From: Burkholderiales bacterium Ga0077543
GTDB taxonomy: Bacteria > Pseudomonadota > Gammaproteobacteria > Burkholderiales > Burkholderiaceae_C
Direction: 5' to 3'
DNA: 38,735 bases
Assembly: GCA_001464055.1 (NCBI GenBank)
Contig: LNET01000127.1
Span: 1-38,735, forward strand
In this document: in pieces, positions 32,453-38,735 of the stretch
How the letters are laid out: the number at the start of each line of letters is the position of its first letter
Position numbering within the stretch: position 1 is the first letter of the stretch
Program-made: the position numbers and the translations under genes
Notes under the pieces: model-generated
What the model was told of the DNA's origin: nothing
What the model saw: the letters and a program-made list of their open reading frames with translations, nothing else
The model's database searches: none

Positions 32453-33594
32453 TTCCCTTCCTCGACCTCCAGGCCATCAACGCCGCCCAGCGGGGTGAAC
32501 TGCTGGCCGCCTTCGAACGGGTGCTGGACTCCGGCTGGTATGTGCTGGGCCAGGAGGTGCAGGCCTTCGAGCGCGAGTACGCGGCCTGGTGCGGTGCCGC
32601 CCATGCGGTGGGCGTGGCCAACGGGCTGGAGGCCCTGAGCCTGGTGCTGCGCGCCTGGGACATCGGTGCCGGCGACGAGGTCATCGTGCCGTCGAACACC
32701 TACATCGCCACCTGGCTGGCCGCCACGCACGTGGGCGCCACGCCCGTGCCGGTGGAGCCCGAAGAACGCAGCTTCAACATCGACCCGGCCCGCATCGAAG
32801 CGGCCATCACGCCGCGCACGCGCGCCTTGCTGCCGGTGCACCTGTACGGCCGGCCGGCCGAGATGGCACCGATCCTCGAAATCGCACGTCGACACGGCCT
32901 GAAGGTGCTGGAAGACGGTGCGCAGGCCCACGGTGCCACCTACCGCGGCCAGCGCCTGGGCGCGCTGGGCGATGCCACTGCCTGGAGCTTCTACCCGGGC
33001 AAGAACCTCGGGGCGCTGGGCGACGGCGGTGCGATCACCACCGACGACGCCGCGCTGGCGGAACGCCTGCGCACGCTGCGCAACTACGGTTCTCAACGCA
33101 AGTATCACAACGAAGTCATCGGCTTCAATTCGCGTCTTGACGAGCTCCAGGCCGCGCTGCTGCGCGTGAAGCTGCCGCAGCTGCAGGCCGGCAATGTCCA
33201 GCGCAGCGCGATTGCGCAGCAGTATCTGGCCGGCCTGGCCGGGCTGCCCGGCCTGGTGCTGCCCGACGCCCCGCTGGCCGCCGGCTGCAGCAGCGCCTGG
33301 CACCTGTTCGTGGTTCGCCACGCCCAGCGTGACCGGCTGGCCGCCGCCCTGCCGGCGGCTGGCGTGGGCACGGTGATCCACTACCCGGTGGCGCCCCACC
33401 TGCAGCCCGCCTATGCCCCCCTGGGCCGGCTGGCCGGCAGCCTGCCGATCAGCGAGCGTTTGCATGCCGAAGTGCTGAGCCTGCCCATCGGCCCCACACA
33501 GACCGCCGCGCAGACCCAGGCGGTCATCGACGCCGTCGGCTGCGCAGTCCGCGCGCTGGCCGAATCGTCCAGCCACGCGGCCCAGCCCGCCTGA
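32449..33594 (+). CDS. DegT/DnrJ/EryC1-type sugar aminotransferase (FdtB/QdtB-like)
   Basis: The 381-aa PLP enzyme starts at GTG 32449. It shows MIPFLDLQAINAAQRGEL, the PSNTYIATWLAATHVGA block, EDGAQAHGATYRG, and the PLP lysine Lys185 in SFYPGKNLGALGDGGAI. It is expected to aminate a 3-keto-6-deoxyhexose nucleotide at C3 using glutamate. It sits between an FdtA-like isomerase and an FdtC-like acetylase on one side and glycosyltransferases on the other. Overlapping start and stop codons show an operon. Confidence 0.93.
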   Translation: MIPFLDLQAINAAQRGELLAAFERVLDSGWYVLGQEVQAFEREYAAWCGAAHAVGVANGLEALSLVLRAWDIGAGDEVIVPSNTYIATWLAATHVGATPVPVEPEERSFNIDPARIEAAITPRTRALLPVHLYGRPAEMAPILEIARRHGLKVLEDGAQAHGATYRGQRLGALGDATAWSFYPGKNLGALGDGGAITTDDAALAERLRTLRNYGSQRKYHNEVIGFNSRLDELQAALLRVKLPQLQAGNVQRSAIAQQYLAGLAGLPGLVLPDAPLAAGCSSAWHLFVVRHAQRDRLAAALPAAGVGTVIHYPVAPHLQPAYAPLGRLAGSLPISERLHAEVLSLPIGPTQTAAQTQAVIDAVGCAVRALAESSSHAAQPA

Positions 33595-33604
33595 GGCCCA
33601 GCCC

Positions 33605-34561
33605 ATGGACATCGTCACACTCGTGCCGGCCTTCAAGCCGCAGTACCTGCCCGAACTGCTGAGCAGCCTGCGCCTGCAGACCCGTCCGAGCAGCCGCATC
33701 GTCTTCAGCGACGACAGCCCCGACGGTGCCTACCGGGCGGTGCTGATGTCCGAGGCGCTGGCGCCGCTGCGGGCCGGTCTGCCGATCGAATGCCACGAAG
33801 GCCCGCGCCGCGGCGGCTACCCCAACATGCTGCATCTGCTGGACATCTGGGCGCAGAGCTCCCCGCTGGTGCACCTGCTGCTGGACGACGACGTGATCTA
33901 CCCGGAGTTCTACGCGCGCCATCTGGTGGCCCATGCCTCGGGGCAGTTCTCCTGCAGCATCAGCCGCCGCTGGACGGCGAACGACGCCGGCCAGCCGCTG
34001 CAGGGCCAGAAAGTGCCCGCGGCCGTGGACCAGGCGGCCCACCGCATCGTCGCCCTGGATGCCGGCGTGGTCTTCATGACCACGGCGGTGGAGTGCTGCA
34101 ACTGGTTCGGTGAGTTCTCGAATGCGGTCTTCCGGGCCGAGACGGTGCCGATCTTGCGCAGGCCTCAGTTCGAAGGGGTCAGCTACGCCGGGCTGTGGGA
34201 CCTGGGCGCCTTCATGGCGGCCAGCTTGCTGCATCCGGTGGCGCACATCCAGGACCACCTGGGGTTCTTTCGAACCGGCGGCCAGGGCAACTCGGGCAAG
34301 TTCTTCGGGCCCTACATGAAGGCCGCCCACGTGGGCTATGCCGCGCTGGGCCTGGGCGGACGCCGGCTCGGGATGTACAGCGACGCGCAGGCGCGCCAGT
34401 GCTTTTCCACCATCGCCACCGCGCTGGCCCAACGATACGGCTCGCAGGACGACATGCAGGTGTTCATCGCCCTGCTGCCAAGGCTGGCCCAGGGCGAAGC
34501 GGCGGCCGAAGGCGAGTTCCTGCTGGCCTGGAACGCCTACCTGCAGCAGCACGACTTCTGA
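33605..34561 (+). CDS. Family 2-like glycosyltransferase
   Basis: The 318-aa product starts MDIVTLVPAFKPQYLPELLSS, has FSDDSPDGAY (nucleotide-binding Asp) and the metal-binding motif LLLDDDVIYP at residues 94-96, typical of GT-A inverting transferases. No membrane helix is seen, so it is probably cytosolic or peripheral. It follows the aminotransferase by 10 bases. Acceptor and donor are unknown; the adjacent amino-sugar genes suggest transfer of the 3-acetamido-dideoxyhexose or extension of the same glycan. Confidence 0.85.
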   Translation: MDIVTLVPAFKPQYLPELLSSLRLQTRPSSRIVFSDDSPDGAYRAVLMSEALAPLRAGLPIECHEGPRRGGYPNMLHLLDIWAQSSPLVHLLLDDDVIYPEFYARHLVAHASGQFSCSISRRWTANDAGQPLQGQKVPAAVDQAAHRIVALDAGVVFMTTAVECCNWFGEFSNAVFRAETVPILRRPQFEGVSYAGLWDLGAFMAASLLHPVAHIQDHLGFFRTGGQGNSGKFFGPYMKAAHVGYAALGLGGRRLGMYSDAQARQCFSTIATALAQRYGSQDDMQVFIALLPRLAQGEAAAEGEFLLAWNAYLQQHDF

Positions 34562-34571
34562 GAGCGCCGCC

Positions 34572-35252
34572 ATGGCCATGAAACTCCGACTGGCACGCTA
34601 CGGCGCGCTGCTGCAGGCCACGCCCGCGCCCGAAGCCGAATCGCTGGTGCGCGGCCTGCTGGTGCAGTACTTCTTCCACGTCTCGAACAAGGCGATGGTC
34701 GAAGTCGTGGGCGGGCCCGCGGGTTCGGCACGCACGCTGAACCTGCTGGCGCCCACGGTCTTCAAGGGGCAGGGCCGTGTGCGCGTGACCACGAGCACCC
34801 TGTTCGGCTGGGCCACGTCGCCCTTCAGCTACCGTTGCAGCTACATCGAGGCCCGTAACCCGGGCGCGCTGATCGACATCGGCGAGCGCAGCACGCTCAA
34901 CAATGCGGCCGTGCTGATCGCCGAGGGTGCCGGCATCCGCATCGGCGCGCGCTGCCTCATCGGCACCGAGTTCCAGGTGCTCGACACCAACGCCCATGAA
35001 CTGGAACTGGGGCGTCGGCATCTGGCCGACAGCCAGACCCGACAGGTGGTGGTGGGTGACGACGTCTTCGTCGGTTCCCGGGTCACCCTGCTCAAGGGTT
35101 GCCGCATCGGCGATGGCTGTGTCGTCGCTGCCGGCGCCGTGGTCCCGCCCGGTTTCCAGGCGCCGCCCTTGTCCATCGTTGCCGGAAACCCGGCGCGCGT
35201 GGTCGGGCGGGTGGCTGCTCCGTCCCCAGAGGTTGCACATGAACATCCATGA
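34572..35252 (+). CDS. Hexapeptide-repeat acyltransferase 2
   Basis: The 226-aa product has an N-terminal region without clear repeats (about 1-80), then a left-handed beta-helix (ALIDIGERSTLNNAAVLIAEG, IRIGARCLIGTEFQVLDTNAHE, VVVGDDVFVGSRVTLLKGCRIGDGCVVAAGAVV, IVAGNPARVVG). The DTNAHELE segment resembles the histidine-containing active-site loop of sugar O-acetyltransferases. It probably acetylates a glycan residue. ATG 34572 is 10 bases after the glycosyltransferase; its last 14 bases overlap the next gene. Confidence 0.85.
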   Translation: MAMKLRLARYGALLQATPAPEAESLVRGLLVQYFFHVSNKAMVEVVGGPAGSARTLNLLAPTVFKGQGRVRVTTSTLFGWATSPFSYRCSYIEARNPGALIDIGERSTLNNAAVLIAEGAGIRIGARCLIGTEFQVLDTNAHELELGRRHLADSQTRQVVVGDDVFVGSRVTLLKGCRIGDGCVVAAGAVVPPGFQAPPLSIVAGNPARVVGRVAAPSPEVAHEHP

Positions 35253-36591
35253 CATTCCGGTCGTCACCGTGGTCTACAACACGCCTGGGCTGCTGCAGGG
35301 CATGCTGACTTCGTTGCGGCGCCACTACCGCAACCCGGTGTGGGTGATCGACGGCTCCGAGCCCGGCCCCGCGGCCGAGATCGCCGCCATCGTGGCCGGC
35401 ACGGAAGGCGCCCGGCTCCAGGCCTTCGGCTACAACATCCACCACGGGCCGGGTCTGGCCTGGGCCATCGAGCATCTGGGCCTGCAGGGCCCGGTGCTGT
35501 TCCTGGACTCCGACATCGTCGTGATGCGCGAAGGCTTCCTCGAAGCCCTGCACGCCGAACTGCGGCCCGGCGACTACGGCGTCGGTGGCGTGGGCTATGT
35601 CAATGCCGAGGGTTTCGACATTCCCTATGCCTACGGCGCCGTGCCCTACCTGCACCCACCGTGCATGCTGTGCAATGTCGAGGTCATGCGCCAGTGGCCC
35701 CTGCCGGTCAAGCACGGTGCGCCCATGGTCGACGCCATGAAGGCGCTGCACCGCGCGGGTCAATCGGGCCTGCTGCGCCACCTGGACTGGTGCGCCAACG
35801 ACGTGACGATGGGCACCCGCAAGGTCTACATCGACCACATCGGCAAGGGCACCAGCGCCGCCACGGGCGGCTATCACCTCGAGGAGTGGATGGCCGAAGT
35901 TCAGGCGCGCCAGGCACGCAGCCGTGCTGTCGCGCCCCCGACGCAGGGCCTGAACCCCGACCTGCTGGCCTTGATGCCCGCCGATGCCCGCCGTGTGCTG
36001 GAATTCGGCTGCAGCACCGGGGCCCTGGCCCACGCCTTCAAGAGCGCCCATCCCGACTGCGACTACCGTGGCGTGGAGATCGACGAGCGGGCCGCCGAGG
36101 GCGCCCGGCGCTGGTGCGATGGCGTCTCGGTCATCGACATCGACAGCCTTCCCGCCAGCGACTTTGCGATGTGGCGCGACCGTGACTGCTGGGTGTTCGG
36201 CGACGTGCTGGAGCACCTGCGCGACCCGTGGCAGGTGCTGTCGCACATCCGCAAGGTGATGCCTGACGGGGCCTGCATCGTGGCCAGCGTCCCCAACGCG
36301 CAGCACTGGAGCGTGCAGGCCAAGCTGGCGCTGGGCGATTTCCGCTACACCGATGGCGGTCTGTTCGACCGCACCCACCTGCGCTGGTTCACGCGCGTGA
36401 CGCTGCTCGAGATGTTCACGCAGGCCGGCTTCAGGATGGACGCGGGCGTACCCCGCATCTTCGAAGAACCCCAGCGCGAGCGCGTGCTGCCCGCCATTCG
36501 CGCCCTGGCCCAGAGCCTGGGCGCCGACCCCGAACTCGCAGCGCGCGACGCGCTGCCGCTGCAGTACGTGGTGCGCATGGTCGCCGCCTGA
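35239..36591 (+). CDS. Glycosyltransferase-methyltransferase fusion
   Basis: In the 450-aa product, residues 1-225 are a GT-A glycosyltransferase (PVVTVVYNTPGLLQGML, metal motif LFLDSDIV at 90-92, late WCANDVTMG). Residues 235-445 are a class I SAM methyltransferase (VLEFGCSTGALAHAF at 253, DVLEHLRDPWQVLSHIRKVM, NAQHWS, FDRTHLRWFT). The protein probably transfers a sugar and caps or modifies it by methylation, which could terminate a short glycan. It overlaps the upstream acyltransferase by 14 bases. It is the last gene before a strong terminator. Confidence 0.87.
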   Translation: MNIHDIPVVTVVYNTPGLLQGMLTSLRRHYRNPVWVIDGSEPGPAAEIAAIVAGTEGARLQAFGYNIHHGPGLAWAIEHLGLQGPVLFLDSDIVVMREGFLEALHAELRPGDYGVGGVGYVNAEGFDIPYAYGAVPYLHPPCMLCNVEVMRQWPLPVKHGAPMVDAMKALHRAGQSGLLRHLDWCANDVTMGTRKVYIDHIGKGTSAATGGYHLEEWMAEVQARQARSRAVAPPTQGLNPDLLALMPADARRVLEFGCSTGALAHAFKSAHPDCDYRGVEIDERAAEGARRWCDGVSVIDIDSLPASDFAMWRDRDCWVFGDVLEHLRDPWQVLSHIRKVMPDGACIVASVPNAQHWSVQAKLALGDFRYTDGGLFDRTHLRWFTRVTLLEMFTQAGFRMDAGVPRIFEEPQRERVLPAIRALAQSLGADPELAARDALPLQYVVRMVAA

Positions 36592-36612
36592 CCGCAGACG
36601 CCCCATGAAAAA

Positions 36613-36641
36613 GGGCGCCGCATCGAGCGGCGCCCTTTTTT
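36613..36641. terminator. Bidirectional intrinsic terminator
   Basis: A perfect 9-bp stem GGGCGCCGC / GCGGCGCCC with loop ATCGA, followed by six T and preceded by five A (36608-36612). It serves both the sugar-gene run and the leftward repeat-protein gene, which ends at 36672. Confidence 0.95.
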
Positions 36642-36671
36642 CGTGGGCGCCCGGTGGGGCGCCCTGCAGGG

Positions 36672-38735
36672 TCAGATCAGCGGCAGGTTCTGCTGGGTGT
36701 CGTCCAGCAGGCTTCGGCTGATCGGCATCATGCCCGCCGGCGCAGCCCGGCCCGGCTCGCCCTGGGTGCCACTGCTGGCGGCCAGCAGTTCCCCCGGCGG
36801 ACCGGACAGCAAGTCTGCGAGCGCCGGAGCCACCAGGGTCTGCGTGTCCTTGGCAAACCAGACGTCGGCCATCTCGGCCTCGGTGCCGTCGGTCCTGGTG
36901 TAGCTGGACACCATGCCCACGAGGTTGCCTTCGTGGACCCGGTCGCTGAGCGCGTAGTCGAGATTGAGCTCCAGCACACCCATGTCGGCCAGGCCCTTCA
37001 GCTCGCCGGCGTCGGTGATGCCGTCGCCGTTGGCGTCGATCCACAGCTTCAGCTCGCCGAAGCTTGCGTCACTGGCGTTGACCTTGCCGTCGCCGTTGGA
37101 GTCTTCCAGGCTCAGGGCGGCGTAACCGTTGCCCATGCGCTCGCCCTTGTCGTTGCGGGTGGCCACACCGTAGAGCTCGCTGCCGTTGTTGATGACGCCG
37201 TCGCCGTTGCGGTCGCGAACCAGCAGTGCGTCGCCTCCGCCGACCCAGCCCACCTGGGCGCTGGTGTTGCCTGTGTCGGCCAGATCGAACCGCACGCCAC
37301 TGGTGGCGGCCGAGACCGTGGTCACGCCGTCGCCGTTCAGGTCCAGGACGATCGGGGTGGCCGCGAACATCGCGTCGAGCTGGGCGTTCGACATCACCGC
37401 CACGTCGGCGGCTTCGAAAGCAGAGATCTGGCTCATCGACATCGCCCGGATGTCGGCGGTTTCCAGCCCGGCGATCTGGTCGGTGGTGAAGGCGACGATC
37501 TGGTCGGTCGTCAACGAGACCGCCTGCGCCGTGGTCAGCGCTGTGATGTCGCTGGACGACAGGGCGGCGAACTGCTCGGTGCTGATGGCACTGAACTGCG
37601 CGGTCGTCAGCGACACCAGCTGGCTGCTGCTGAGCGCCTGGATGCCGTCGGTGCCCAGCGCCACGAGGTCGGCGGTCTCGATGGCCCGCACCTGCGCCGT
37701 TGTCAGCGCGCCCACCTGGTCGGTGGTCAGCGCCTCGAACTGCTCGGTCGTCAGCGCGCGGATCTGGGCCGAGCTCATCGCACGCAGGTCAGCGGTCTCG
37801 ATGGCGGCGATGTCGGCGGTGGCGATGGCGGCGACCTGGGTCGTCGTCAGGGCTGCGACCTGGGCGCTGCTGAGCGCGACGACCTGGTCGGTGCTGAGCG
37901 CGACGATGCCGTCGGTGCTGAGCGAGCGGATCTGGGCCGAGTTCAGCGCGGCCACGTCTTCGGTGGTCATGCTGGAGACCTGGGCCGTCGTCAGGCTGGC
38001 GACCTGGGCGGTGGTGAGCGCGCCGATCTGCTGGCTGGCCATGGCGTTGAGGTTGTCGGTGGACAGGCTGGCCACCTGGTCGGTGCCCAGTGCCCGCACC
38101 TGGGCGGTGGTGAGCGCGCCGATCTGGTCGGTGGTGAGCGCGTCGATCTGGTCGGTGGACAAGGCGCGCACCTGGGCCGAGCTCATCGCGCGCAGGTCCT
38201 GGGTCTCGATGGCGGCGATGTCGGCGGTGGCGATGGCGGCGACCTGGGTCGTCGTCAGGGCGGCGACCTGGGCGCTGTTCAGCGCGACGATCTGGTCGGT
38301 GCTCAGCGCGACAATGCCGTCGGTGCTCAGCGAACGGATCTGGGCCGAGTTCAGCGCGGCCACGTCCTCGGTGGTCATGCTGGCGATCTGGGCCGTCGTC
38401 AGGCTGGCGACCTGGGCGGTGGTGAGCGCGCCGATCTGCTGGGTGGACAGGGCGTTGAGGTTGTCGGTGGACAGGCTGGCCACCTGGTCGGTGCCCAGTG
38501 CCCGCAGCTGGGCGGTGTTCAGCGCGCCCATCTGGTCCGTGGTGAGCGCGTCCATCTGGTCGGTGGACAGGGCGCGGATCTGGGCCGATCCCATGGCGCG
38601 CAGGTCAGCGGTCTCGATGGCGGCGATGTCGGCTGTCTCGATGGCGGCGACCTGCTGGGTCGTGAGCGCGGCGATCTGGCGGCTGCCCAGGGCCACGATC
38701 TGGTCGGTGCCGAGCGCGGCGATGCCGTCGGTGGT
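36672..38735 (-). CDS. Octapeptide-repeat surface protein with calcium-loop C terminus (5' end outside the window)
   Basis: The frame is open from the stop at 36672 to the window edge, so the start is missing; 688 codons are visible. The N-terminal part is a continuous array of 8-residue units with core ALTTAQVA (Ala/Ser, hydrophobic, Ser/Thr-Thr, x, Gln/Asp, hydrophobic). The C-terminal 200 residues carry four DxNGDG loops (DLNGDGVTT, DRNGDGVINNGSE, DSNGDGKVNASD, DANGDGITDAGE), like calcium-binding regions of large type I-secreted proteins. No RTX nonapeptide array is visible. Secretion as an adhesin is inference from composition and the nearby TolC-type channel. Confidence 0.8.
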   Translation of the reverse strand, partial: TTDGIAALGTDQIVALGSRQIAALTTQQVAAIETADIAAIETADLRAMGSAQIRALSTDQMDALTTDQMGALNTAQLRALGTDQVASLSTDNLNALSTQQIGALTTAQVASLTTAQIASMTTEDVAALNSAQIRSLSTDGIVALSTDQIVALNSAQVAALTTTQVAAIATADIAAIETQDLRAMSSAQVRALSTDQIDALTTDQIGALTTAQVRALGTDQVASLSTDNLNAMASQQIGALTTAQVASLTTAQVSSMTTEDVAALNSAQIRSLSTDGIVALSTDQVVALSSAQVAALTTTQVAAIATADIAAIETADLRAMSSAQIRALTTEQFEALTTDQVGALTTAQVRAIETADLVALGTDGIQALSSSQLVSLTTAQFSAISTEQFAALSSSDITALTTAQAVSLTTDQIVAFTTDQIAGLETADIRAMSMSQISAFEAADVAVMSNAQLDAMFAATPIVLDLNGDGVTTVSAATSGVRFDLADTGNTSAQVGWVGGGDALLVRDRNGDGVINNGSELYGVATRNDKGERMGNGYAALSLEDSNGDGKVNASDASFGELKLWIDANGDGITDAGELKGLADMGVLELNLDYALSDRVHEGNLVGMVSSYTRTDGTEAEMADVWFAKDTQTLVAPALADLLSGPPGELLAASSGTQGEPGRAAPAGMMPISRSLLDDTQQNLPLI
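37362..38735 (-). repeat. 24-bp (8-residue) repeat array with a 408-bp super-period
   Basis: Octads follow each other in register over the whole stretch. A higher-order unit of 17 octads (136 aa, 408 bp) is present twice in full: for example, the DNA block at 37831 recurs at 38239 nearly identically, and the series SMTTEDVA, ALNSAQIR, SLSTDGIV recurs in the same order. The array continues past the window edge. Octads nearest the C terminus are the most diverged. Confidence 0.9.

Noticed and set aside
37362..38735. CRISPR array
   Set aside because: The periodic 24-bp units are contiguous, have no spacers, and are in frame within a coding sequence.

Overview
The window is high-GC DNA from a purple phototrophic bacterium, most likely a betaproteobacterium of the Rubrivivax/Leptothrix type (Burkholderiales). 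The evidence is a bacteriochlorophyll/carotenoid gene cluster in purple-bacterial order, PEP-CTERM exosortase substrates, MORN-repeat and NarL-type regulator families, and dense ATGA/GTGA gene overlaps. The taxonomic call is inference; no rRNA or tRNA gene is present.

Region 1 (1-16098) is the end of a photosynthesis gene cluster. bchF-bchN-bchB-bchH-bchL (bchL cut by the window edge) runs leftward as one tightly overlapped operon. It carries protochlorophyllide reductase, the Mg-chelatase H subunit and the C3-vinyl hydratase. Facing it are the regulators ppaA/aerR (B12-binding antirepressor) and ppsR/crtJ (repressor). Beyond them crtI, with an overlapping GNAT gene, runs leftward, and bchG-bch2-bchP plus a small membrane ORF runs rightward. 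Both divergent spacers (bchF/ppaA and crtI/bchG) carry PpsR-type palindromes (TGT-N12-ACR) whose arms coincide with -35 hexamers. bchF and bchG appear to be leaderless.

Region 2 (16099-28477) is an accessory block. It holds three PEP-CTERM proteins, one interrupted by an in-frame TAA. It also holds a lipoprotein gene coupled to a signal-peptide MORN-repeat protein, and two histidine kinases with three NarL/FixJ-type response regulators. A 19-bp motif precedes two of the PEP-CTERM genes, and a separate 50-bp element occurs twice, near the third PEP-CTERM gene and near the first kinase/regulator set.

Region 3 (28478-38735) has a quinone-oxidoreductase-like gene, then a rightward run of genes: a TolC-type outer-membrane channel, a fused acyltransferase-ketoisomerase, an acetyltransferase, a PLP aminotransferase, a glycosyltransferase, a second acyltransferase and a glycosyltransferase-methyltransferase fusion. 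After a perfect bidirectional terminator, a large Ser/Thr-rich octapeptide-repeat protein with calcium-loop motifs converges from the right and runs off the window. The layout suggests export, and possibly sugar decoration, of that surface protein, but this link is inference from gene order.
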